Below, in pieces: positions 57,644 to 64,000 of a stretch of 64,000 nt of DNA (the stretch's first letter is position 1; each line of letters opens with the position of its first letter). Source of the stretch: an uncultured Phascolarctobacterium sp. (GTDB lineage Bacteria > Bacillota > Negativicutes > Acidaminococcales > Acidaminococcaceae); the NCBI RefSeq assembly GCF_934190775.1, contig NZ_CAKPTG010000001.1, positions 152,563 through 216,562 of the forward strand. The letters are read 5' to 3'. The position numbers were made by a program, and so were the translations under genes. Under the pieces are notes generated by a model that did no database searches, had not been told where the DNA came from, and was given only the letters and a program-made list of their open reading frames with translations.

Positions 57644-58843
57644 ATGACTGTACCCGTATTGCAAGTAAAAAACCTGTACAAGCTGTTTATTCCTCTGGAG
57701 CATTCGCAAAACGAGAAAAAAGCTATGGCCATGCTGGAGCAAGGTGCTTCCCGCACCGAGGTGCAGGAAGCCACCGGCATTACTGCCGGCCTTATTGATA
57801 TAAACTTTACCGTCAACAAAGGAGAAGTATTTGTTCTCATCGGTCTTTCCGGCAGCGGCAAATCTACGCTTATCCGCTGTCTGAATATGCTTAACCCACC
57901 AACCTCGGGTACAGTTTATCTTGAAGGCGATAACATTACCGACTTCAGCAATAAGCAGCTGCAGGAGCTGCGCCGAACTAAGGTTGCCATGGTGTTCCAG
58001 AACTTCGGACTTATCAGCAACCGTAATGTTTTGGAAAACACCTATTATGGTTTAGAAATACGCGGCGTACCGCTGAAGGAGCGAACCGAAAAGGCCATGC
58101 AGATGCTGGAAATGGTTGGCCTGCAGGGCTGGGAAAAAACTCGCATCAGTGCTCTTTCCGGCGGCATGAAGCAACGCGTCGGCATTGCCCGCGCACTTGC
58201 CAACGATCCCGATATTCTGCTGATGGATGAAGCCTTTTCCGCGCTCGATCCCTTGGTGCGCAATGATTTACAGTTTGAGCTGCTGCGTATTCAGGAAAAA
58301 ACCGGTAAAACGATTGTTTTTATCACCCATGATATCAACGAAGCCTTCCGCCTGGGAACGCACGTCGGCATTTTGCGCGACGGCCGCATGGTGCAAATCG
58401 GTACGCCGGAGGAAATGATTACCAATCCCGCAGACGACTATGTACGCAGCTTTATCAACAATGCCAATTCCAGTAAAATCTTCACCGTGCGTAACGTCAT
58501 GAGTACGCAGACCTGTATCGTGCGCAATATCGACGGTGCTGCCGTTGCGCTGCGTAATATGAAAAACAGCGGCGTGTCCAGTGCCTACGTAGTTGACGAG
58601 CATCTGCACTTTATCGGTATCATTACCTTGGATAGCGCTATGCAGGTGCTTTCCGGCTATACAACCTTTGAGAAAAGTATTCTGCGCAATGTGCCTGTGA
58701 TAGATAATCTTGATACTCCTGTAGCAGATATCATGCCGCTTTCGGCAAGCACGCCCTTCCCTCTGCCTGTAATTGACGATAATAAACTGTTTTGCGGTAT
58801 TGTCACCAAGGCCTCGGTGATATCCTCCTTTGTTACCAGCTGA
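57644..58843 (+). CDS. Glycine betaine/proline-type ABC importer ATPase with CBS domains
   Basis: A 399-residue ProV/OpuAA-like ATPase. The N-terminus has the insertion typical of the family (IPLEHSQNEKKAMAMLEQGASRTEVQEATG), then Walker A GLSGSGKSTL, VFQNFGLI, signature LSGGMKQRVGIARALA, Walker B ILLMDEAFSALDPL and the H-loop FITHD. The C-terminal 110 residues are a tandem CBS pair, which in OpuA senses ionic strength or cyclic di-AMP and gates transport. The ATG immediately follows the TAA of the fused gene. A strong terminator follows. Confidence 0.94.
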   Translation: MTVPVLQVKNLYKLFIPLEHSQNEKKAMAMLEQGASRTEVQEATGITAGLIDINFTVNKGEVFVLIGLSGSGKSTLIRCLNMLNPPTSGTVYLEGDNITDFSNKQLQELRRTKVAMVFQNFGLISNRNVLENTYYGLEIRGVPLKERTEKAMQMLEMVGLQGWEKTRISALSGGMKQRVGIARALANDPDILLMDEAFSALDPLVRNDLQFELLRIQEKTGKTIVFITHDINEAFRLGTHVGILRDGRMVQIGTPEEMITNPADDYVRSFINNANSSKIFTVRNVMSTQTCIVRNIDGAAVALRNMKNSGVSSAYVVDEHLHFIGIITLDSAMQVLSGYTTFEKSILRNVPVIDNLDTPVADIMPLSASTPFPLPVIDDNKLFCGIVTKASVISSFVTS

Positions 58844-58866
58844 ACTCTCATCCTCCCGCAAACAGC

Positions 58867-58913
58867 AAAAAAGCTGATGCTCCGGCAGTTACCTGCCTTA
58901 GCATCAGCTTTTT
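58867..58913. terminator. Bidirectional terminator between the betaine importer and csp
   Basis: AAAAAAGCTGATGCT and AGCATCAGCTTTTT around an 18-base loop with its own GGCAG/CTGCC pair. Confidence 0.92.
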
Positions 58914-58924
58914 ATTTGCATTTA

Positions 58925-59125
58925 TTATTCAACATGTACAACGTTAGTTGCCTGTTCGCCACGGTCTCCCTGGATAACGTCAAATTCTACGTTCCAGCCT
59001 TCTTCCAGAGTTTTAAAGCCTTCGCTTTTAATACCGGAGAAGTGAACGAACAAGTCCTTGCCGCCTTCTCGTTGGATAAAACCATAGCCTTTTTCTGCAT
59101 TAAACCATTTAACCTTGCCTGTCAT
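58925..59125 (-). CDS. Cold-shock protein (CspA family)
   Basis: A 66-residue single cold-shock domain that binds single-stranded RNA and DNA as an RNA chaperone. It starts MTGKVKWFNAEKGYGFI with RNP1 (KGYGFI) and continues with RNP2 (DLFVHF), and ends QGDRGEQATNVVHV, the family pattern. Length and composition are standard. AGGGAGG is nine bases before the ATG. A long 5' leader, often found in cold-shock genes, is not obvious. Monocistronic. Confidence 0.96.
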   Translation of the reverse strand: MTGKVKWFNAEKGYGFIQREGGKDLFVHFSGIKSEGFKTLEEGWNVEFDVIQGDRGEQATNVVHVE

Positions 59126-59227
59126 CTGTAGGCCTCCCTAAATACTATTTGAGCCTTTAAAACTCACTTAGCTTATTATAGCCTATATGTACAGGAAAAG
59201 CAAATATTTGTCTGAATCTTTATAATT

Positions 59228-59491
59228 TTATTCTGCAATGCGAGCCTGCCATGTCTGCAGCAAAGCGAGCTTCTGCTCCCGACGCAGCTTTTTTATAGCG
59301 CATTCGCGTCGCAAAGCCGCTTCCTTATCAGGCAGCTCTTCGCTGTAAACCAGCTCCAAAGGACCGCGTCCACGCGTATATTTAGCGCCGCGTCCGCTGT
59401 TATGCATCGCCAGACGGTGCTCCAAATCATTGGTCCAGCCTGTATATAAGCTGCCGTCCTTGCAGCGCAGCATATATACAAACGCCGCCAT
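59228..59491 (-). CDS. GIY-YIG nuclease domain protein (YhbQ/UPF0213-like)
   Basis: An 87-residue protein consisting of one GIY-YIG domain: FVYMLRCKDGSLYTGWTNDLEHRLAMHNSGRGAKYTRGRGP, where YML...YTG is the GIY-YIG pair and the arginine and C-terminal glutamate (LRRECAIKKLRREQK) complete the active site. Members of this small group are probably DNA or RNA nucleases of unknown duty. Its ATG begins directly after the TAA of the cyclophilin gene, so both are coupled in one operon with the membrane protein upstream. Confidence 0.92.
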   Translation of the reverse strand: MAAFVYMLRCKDGSLYTGWTNDLEHRLAMHNSGRGAKYTRGRGPLELVYSEELPDKEAALRRECAIKKLRREQKLALLQTWQARIAE

Positions 59492-59962
59492 TTATTTTAC
59501 AACCTCTACCTTTTCCATGGTCACAGCTTCGCGCGGACGGTCACGGAAATCAGTCGGTACTACGCCGATCAGACGTACAACATCCATGCCTTCAACAACT
59601 TTGCCGAAAATTGCATGGTGGCCGTTCAGCCAGGGAGTAGGTGCCAGAGTAATGAAGAACTGGCTGCCGCCGGTGTTCGGGCCAGCATTAGCCATGGACA
59701 GAATGCCCTCGTCATCATGCTTCAGGCCTTCACCGAACTCGTCTTTAATCTTGTAGCCGGGGCCGCCCATACCGGTACCGGTCGGGTCACCGCCCTGAAT
59801 CATAAAACCGTCGATTACACGGTGAAAAATAATACCGTCGTAAAAGCCTTTTTCTACCAGTTCGATAAAGTTTTTGGTGGTCAGCGGAGCCTTGTCCTCA
59901 AACATTTCGGCAACGAAAACACCTTTATTAGTCGTAAATTTAATTTTTCTGTTTTCACTCAT
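59492..59962 (-). CDS. ppiB: Peptidyl-prolyl cis-trans isomerase, cyclophilin type
   Basis: A 156-residue cyclophilin that catalyses proline isomerisation during folding. No signal peptide is present, so it acts in the cytoplasm (PpiB type). Characteristic blocks are KNFIELVEKGFYDGIIFHRVIDGFMIQGGDPTGTG, LSMANAGPNTGGSQFFITLAPTPWLNGHHAIFGKV; the arginine in FHRV and the QFFIT stretch belong to the active site. It follows the membrane protein gene by 23 bp and runs into the GIY-YIG gene. Confidence 0.96.
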   Translation of the reverse strand: MSENRKIKFTTNKGVFVAEMFEDKAPLTTKNFIELVEKGFYDGIIFHRVIDGFMIQGGDPTGTGMGGPGYKIKDEFGEGLKHDDEGILSMANAGPNTGGSQFFITLAPTPWLNGHHAIFGKVVEGMDVVRLIGVVPTDFRDRPREAVTMEKVEVVK

Positions 59963-59985
59963 TGATATTTACCTCCAAAATCACT

Positions 59986-60867
59986 TTAAAATACTTCATG
60001 CTTCAGCAGCGCAACAAACAGATAGATACCGCAGCCTGCAGCAGCACCTACAGCCGGCATCAAAGACGGTACAATAGCATTGCCATGCAAAAATGTCAGA
60101 CTGAACAGCATCATGCAGAAATAACCCTGCATGGTCTGCAGACGCTTCGGCAGCAGACGCTTGCCGTTTTTATCACCCTTGGACTTCACATAATCTGCCA
60201 CACGGATTTCCGGCAGGAAAAGAATGAAGGCCAGCGCCATGATAATAATATTGCTCATGGACAGCTCATTAGCAACAGTATCATACTTTGCAAAAATCAA
60301 GCAAGCCAGAGAAATGCCTGCCAGATAAAGGCTACGGAAATAGCCTGCCTGAATCTGGCTTTCCAGAATATAGGCAGCACCGGTCAGCAGCGGAAATACC
60401 CACAAGCCTTGCAGGCCAAGCCAGGCAGCACTGCCAATCATAATAACGTTATCAATCAGACGATGTCTGTCACCGGAGCTGCGGTTCAGCATACGCAGGA
60501 TAAAGAGCAGCCACAGCATTACCAGGATATTGCCTTCACCCATAAAATAGGTTGCTACCAGCGTCAGACCGCCGCCGATGAAACCGCCGAGCTGACGGTC
60601 TGGATCAAGCTCCAAAGCCAGCATATAGCTAAAGAGGAAGGATAAAGCATAACCCAAAGCGCTTACTACAGCAGCACCGGAATCCATACCTGTAGAGCAT
60701 TTCCACAGCGTTACCACAACGGAAATGGCAACAGCGCACATCATAGCAATACGCACCGGCTTTTTGTCAAAGTCAATCGGGCGTCCCAGACCAAGATACT
60801 CGCTTATGCCCGTAGGATCGTAAGCGGCAGGCTGATCACCTGCATATTTATTACTTTTTTTCGACAT
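59986..60867 (-). CDS. Polytopic membrane protein of unknown function
   Basis: A 293-residue protein I do not recognise. After a hydrophilic N-terminus of about 45 residues come eight or nine predicted membrane helices (for example IAMMCAVAISVVVTLW, ALGYALSFLFSYMLAL, GNILVMLWLLFILRM, IIIMALAFILFLPEI, AAAGCGIYLFVALL). A central motif, LELDPDRQLGGFIGGG, stands out as charged residues next to a glycine-rich helix, and LNRSSGDRHRLIDN forms a basic loop. It is the first gene of an operon with ppiB and the GIY-YIG gene. A transport role is possible but not supported by a signature. Start chosen at the ATG after AAGGTG (60865-60867). Confidence 0.75.
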   Translation of the reverse strand: MSKKSNKYAGDQPAAYDPTGISEYLGLGRPIDFDKKPVRIAMMCAVAISVVVTLWKCSTGMDSGAAVVSALGYALSFLFSYMLALELDPDRQLGGFIGGGLTLVATYFMGEGNILVMLWLLFILRMLNRSSGDRHRLIDNVIMIGSAAWLGLQGLWVFPLLTGAAYILESQIQAGYFRSLYLAGISLACLIFAKYDTVANELSMSNIIIMALAFILFLPEIRVADYVKSKGDKNGKRLLPKRLQTMQGYFCMMLFSLTFLHGNAIVPSLMPAVGAAAGCGIYLFVALLKHEVF

Positions 60868-60980
60868 ATCATCACACCTTATCTGTAAGATTTTAACTAT
60901 TTTATTATACCACAAGTGTAGTGTCTAGTCATTACGTAAAACATATAAAGGTTGGCAGAAAGTCAGAATATAGCAAAAAA

Positions 60981-61013
60981 GTTTCCCCGACGTAAATTAA
61001 ATACGCGGGGAAA
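60981..61013 (-). terminator. Terminator of the M20 peptidase gene
   Basis: TTTCCCCGCGTA...TACGTCGGGGAAA followed by CTTTTTT on the minus strand. Confidence 0.88.
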
Positions 61014-61039
61014 GCTTTCAACTCATTATTAAAATTTTA

Positions 61040-62266
61040 TCAGAAGGTTTCTGCCAGCTCTGCCAAAGTCAGTGCAAAGGCTGTTGTTCTGGGAACCGCG
61101 GTATTCAAATCAACAGATTCATGGTCGGTATGCTCATCATAGTTTTCTACACCCAAAGCATCCAGTGTCGGTACGAACTTCGCTGTGCGGTTGCCGTCGG
61201 TCAGGCCACCTGCTACCCATTCGTTCACCTCAGCGCCGTATTCCTCTTTGACGATACGCTTATAAACGTCAACCATCTTCTGTGCCTGCGCGGTTTTTTG
61301 CATCGGTCCGGTAACAATGCCGCCGGTAATTTTAATGCTGGTACCAGGAATAACAGCCTTATCTGCCAGCGCCTTAACCTCAGCATCAATGCGCTGCTGC
61401 TCTTCAATCGTAAAGCAGCGGATATTTACCTCGCAGAAGGCATCACCCGGAATAACGCTGATTTTGTCATTGGTAGAACCGATTACGCCCACATTAACGG
61501 TATTCTGCGGAATAAACTGGCCTGCATCAACAATGCCGCGCGCCTTCAGCGCTGCTGCCGTATAATCCTCTGGATTTCCCGGCATGGGGCTGGCGAGCTT
61601 CTGCAGCTCGGTAATCGTGTATGCCAGCTGGTGAATAGCGTTAGCGCAGGATTGAGATGCGTTGCCGTGGTGTCCGCCCTTACCGGTAACCTCAACGCGG
61701 TATTTGGCATTGCCCTTGCGCTGTGTAACAATGCCCCAGTTCGGACGGGCAACGTCCATAATAATCGCAAAATCGGACTGCTGCGACAGCTCTGCCACAA
61801 TATCCTCAGCGGTCTTGCTGCCGCCCTCCTCTTCACCGTTGGTATAATAAATAATTTCCTTAAAATTATCAAAGCCTGCAGCCTTCAAGGCTTCCAAGCC
61901 ATATATAACCTCTACAACAGTAGCCTTATCATCGCCTACACCCGGTCCCCAAGCAAAGTTATTCTCGTCAACACGGAACGGACGACGTGCAGCTTCACCC
62001 TTCTTAAATACTGTATCAACATGGGCAACAAGCAGAATCGTGTATTTGCCTGTTCCCTTTAAGCGGGAAATCAGGTGGCAGGCTCTGTCATTATATCTGA
62101 ACTCCGTGGTAGCACCGATAGCTGTCATTTTTTCAGCGACAAACTTATTTGCTGCTTCCGTACCTTCTCTGTCACCATTACCGGAATCAATATTAGTTAA
62201 GGTTTCCAAGTCCTTCACATAATCCTCATAATGCTCGGCAATATACTTTTTTACGGCTTCTCTCAT
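61040..62266 (-). CDS. M20 family metallopeptidase (glutamate carboxypeptidase-like)
   Basis: A 408-residue zinc-dependent amidohydrolase/peptidase. The M20 active site is visible: VAHVDTVF (zinc His and the next Asp), WGPGVGDDKATVVEV (bridging Asp), YYTNGEEEGGS (general base Glu and ligand Glu), the dimerisation domain with RVEVTGKGGHHGNASQSCANAIHQLA and the final histidine in EHTDHESVDL. No signal peptide, so cytoplasmic, acting on imported peptides or N-acyl amino acids. I chose the ATG at 62264-62266 after AAGGGG. An additional upstream stretch in frame looks non-coding. Confidence 0.92.
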   Translation of the reverse strand: MREAVKKYIAEHYEDYVKDLETLTNIDSGNGDREGTEAANKFVAEKMTAIGATTEFRYNDRACHLISRLKGTGKYTILLVAHVDTVFKKGEAARRPFRVDENNFAWGPGVGDDKATVVEVIYGLEALKAAGFDNFKEIIYYTNGEEEGGSKTAEDIVAELSQQSDFAIIMDVARPNWGIVTQRKGNAKYRVEVTGKGGHHGNASQSCANAIHQLAYTITELQKLASPMPGNPEDYTAAALKARGIVDAGQFIPQNTVNVGVIGSTNDKISVIPGDAFCEVNIRCFTIEEQQRIDAEVKALADKAVIPGTSIKITGGIVTGPMQKTAQAQKMVDVYKRIVKEEYGAEVNEWVAGGLTDGNRTAKFVPTLDALGVENYDEHTDHESVDLNTAVPRTTAFALTLAELAETF

Positions 62267-62413
62267 TTTATTACCCCTTTCGTATTTGGAATCATATTTA
62301 TATTTATTCGTTAGAATGGGTAAAAAATCCTGCCACGGGAGATTTTTTAAGTTGATAAAGTGAAAAGCAGCAGCCATTTCTGACTACTGCTTAACAACAT
62401 GCTGCATATTATA

Positions 62414-62767
62414 TTAGTGAGTACCGTCTACGATAGTAATGCCTGCTTCCTGCAGTTCATCGATAATCGCTTTAATCTTGGGACAGAGATGCTTTTCGCC
62501 ATTGGCATCCTTTTTGTGCGTGCAGTGACTGATATGCAGCGCATCCAGCTCCAAAGCCTTCATGCGCTCAATCTTCTTGCGGATGCCTTCCTGGTTTTCC
62601 AGCTTGGAATTGCCGCAGCCGTTGCAGGTCCACATTGCCATCAGGCGCAGCTCCTCATCACCATACTGGGCAAAGGCTTTATCCTTTTCATACAGAGCGC
62701 GCAGACAGCCTGCTCCCGCACAAGAAGCGGAGGTAATCAGGCAGCGCAGAATTGCTATTTTCTTCAT
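62414..62767 (-). CDS. CGGC-domain protein
   Basis: A 117-residue protein of the CGGC family, putative metal-binding proteins of unknown function. Cysteines are placed as in the family: ILRC near the N-terminus, SCAGAGCLRAL, the signature WTCNGCGNSK, and HCTHKK...HLCPKI near the end, eight or so in total, with His residues that may bind metal. No signal peptide. The ATG at 62765-62767 follows GGAGG; an 11-codon upstream extension has no ribosome site. Stands alone between the M20 gene and the porin. Confidence 0.88.
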   Translation of the reverse strand: MKKIAILRCLITSASCAGAGCLRALYEKDKAFAQYGDEELRLMAMWTCNGCGNSKLENQEGIRKKIERMKALELDALHISHCTHKKDANGEKHLCPKIKAIIDELQEAGITIVDGTH

Positions 62768-62898
62768 AATATAATCCTCCAAAAAATAACTTGCAGGCAT
62801 TTGTAGCCTTGCTGTTTATTTGATTTTATCATTATTGATGATGGTTGGCAAGCAAATCATACTTAAACCGTGTGCTTTGTTGCTTAGTGCGCACGTCA

Positions 62899-62928
62899 AA
62901 AAGAGGACGGTGCGCACCGTCCTCTTTT
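62899..62928. terminator. Terminator-like perfect palindrome
   Basis: AAAAGAGGACGGTGC and GCACCGTCCTCTTTT meet without a spacer; located between the porin 3' end and the CGGC gene, T-rich on both exits. Serves the porin gene. Confidence 0.85.
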
Positions 62929-62980
62929 AATTTATGCATATGCGATTTTTTGCTTTTCAGCGGATTGACGTAAAGTCAAA

Positions 62981-64000
62981 TTAGAAAGTGAATACTACTT
63001 GGCTCCACAGAGTGTTGATATCGGAGTGGTTCCATTTGTCTTCCAGGTCATAGTATTCAACAGCACCAACAATGTTCTTAGCGAAGGTGTAGTTAGCGCC
63101 TACCATGTAGCCTTTGAAGCCATGGTTGCCGTATGCACCGTTCATGGTGTGAGCAACAACGGTGGAACGAGCTTGGTCATAGTATTTGCCGTAAACGCCG
63201 AAGGAACCTTCTTTAGCAGCTTTAGCACCAGCATAGTACAGACCGATAACGAAAGCATCGTCATCACCATAGATTTCTTGGTCAGAATCCATGTAGTTAG
63301 CAGTCAGGTTCAGATCTTTAGCCAGATCAAATGCTACGCCAACATTCCAGATTTTGTTGTCATCCCATTTTTCGGAGAATGCACCATCAGTGAAAGTGCC
63401 ATCTTTGAATACAGTGTAACCAGCGGTTGCAGCTACAACGCCAAATTTAGCGTCAACTTTTGCACCGTAAACATTATCATATTCGAGATCTACAGTAGAA
63501 CTCAGAGCTTTACCTTGGTCAGTCGGTTTAGCATAGAAACCGGTTACTTTAACGTCTTTGCCATAGGAAGCAACAACGCCGTCAGCACGGGTGTCATACA
63601 GGTTGCCATCAACCAGATTCAGCGGCAGACGACCAGCTTCAACAGCTAAGCCACCGATTTTACCATCAACATAAGCGCGTTGGAAATCAGTTTTCTCATC
63701 GCCAGCGTTGTTTTTCAGGTTTTGTACGTTTTGCAGCATGCCGGTGTAGGTCCAATCATCATTGATTTGGCCTTTTACCCAGATACGGGAACGCAGACCG
63801 GTTTTGTAACCGTCTTCATCATAGTCAGCATAGTTGTAACGGATGTTGCCGGTAATTTTTACATTGTCAGCTTTTTTCTCCAGGTTAGCAACGCGAACAC
63901 CCAGGTTATCCAGCTCGTCAGCAAATTCAGCAGCCAGTTTGTCAACGTTAGCGCCTTTTGCCATTGCTTTAGCAACGATTTGAGCCATTTCATAACGGGT
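62981..64000 (-). CDS. OmpM-like outer-membrane porin with S-layer homology domain (5' part outside)
   Basis: The C-terminal 339 residues of an outer-membrane protein; the gene continues past the right edge. The first visible residues TRYEMAQIVAKAM are the end of an S-layer homology domain, which tethers the outer membrane to peptidoglycan in Negativicutes. A short coiled coil follows (LAAEFADELDNLGVRVANLEKKADN), then a beta-barrel of alternating residues with many Tyr/Asp turns (KITGNIRYNYADYD, GLRSRIWVKGQIN). The protein ends WSQVVFTF, with the terminal Phe recognised by the barrel-assembly machinery. Role: general diffusion porin and envelope anchor. Confidence 0.93.
   Translation of the reverse strand, partial: TRYEMAQIVAKAMAKGANVDKLAAEFADELDNLGVRVANLEKKADNVKITGNIRYNYADYDEDGYKTGLRSRIWVKGQINDDWTYTGMLQNVQNLKNNAGDEKTDFQRAYVDGKIGGLAVEAGRLPLNLVDGNLYDTRADGVVASYGKDVKVTGFYAKPTDQGKALSSTVDLEYDNVYGAKVDAKFGVVAATAGYTVFKDGTFTDGAFSEKWDDNKIWNVGVAFDLAKDLNLTANYMDSDQEIYGDDDAFVIGLYYAGAKAAKEGSFGVYGKYYDQARSTVVAHTMNGAYGNHGFKGYMVGANYTFAKNIVGAVEYYDLEDKWNHSDINTLWSQVVFTF

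Overview
The window looks like the chromosome of a diderm Firmicute of the class Negativicutes, probably an Acidaminococcales-like gut anaerobe such as Phascolarctobacterium. This is an inference. It rests on a partial outer-membrane beta-barrel with the end of an S-layer homology motif at the right edge, together with typically Firmicute content: a T-box in front of thrS, ctsR-clpC, sufCBDSU, coaD/rsmD/tmcAL (the ylbH-ylbI-ylbM neighbourhood of Bacillus) and a TxpA/holin-like small toxin. Three DASS anion transporters, a biotin-carboxyltransferase-type decarboxylase subunit and an acetolactate/acetoin branch fit an organism living on C4-dicarboxylates and hydroxy-acids.

Layout. 1-3.6 kb: ackA (partial), tmcAL, a coiled-coil protein, coaD, rsmD, then a 134-bp palindromic dispersed repeat. 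3.7-9.5 kb: two DUF4127 paralogues on either side of thrS with its T-box leader. 9.7-15.6 kb: three tandem DASS permease genes followed by a Crp/Fnr-family regulator; a shared 16-bp palindrome lies about 100-170 bp upstream of all four genes, and for the three transporters it is spaced from a -10 box as in class II Crp activation. 16-25.8 kb: radA-clpC-ctsR (clpC carries a McsA-like zinc finger), an XRE regulator, lemA plus a TPM-domain protein, glutamate dehydrogenase and an HD-domain protein. 25.9-30.8 kb: sufCBDSU. 31-32.5 kb: a small basic protein, a tRNA Asn-Glu-Val operon, a YhcH-family protein and a probable type I toxin-antitoxin locus. 32.5-36.2 kb: ABC-F ATPase, family-4 uracil-DNA glycosylase, secreted class 3 lipase.

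36.3-44 kb is metabolically the most coherent part. A five-gene operon (acetolactate decarboxylase, L-tartrate dehydratase/class I fumarase alpha and beta, acetolactate synthase small and large subunits) is divergent from a LysR regulator. Next comes an operon of three tandem 28-31-residue micropeptides sharing the motif RIEPWxSVRxLKxxLL, followed 14 nt later by an oxaloacetate decarboxylase-alpha-like carboxyltransferase. Read together the genes suggest tartrate (or another hydroxy-acid) to oxaloacetate to pyruvate to acetolactate to acetoin. The micropeptide family is the strongest candidate here for an undescribed system.

45-55.3 kb is a tandem duplication of a complete five-gene Ugp-like ABC importer operon, with a TIM-barrel epimerase-type enzyme in the position where E. 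coli has ugpQ. 55.7-58.9 kb is a glycine-betaine-type importer with its binding protein fused in front of its permease. 58.9-64 kb holds a cold-shock protein, a membrane protein-cyclophilin-GIY-YIG operon, an M20 peptidase, a CGGC-domain protein and the partial OmpM-like porin. No CRISPR array, rRNA, prophage or insertion-sequence transposase was seen.
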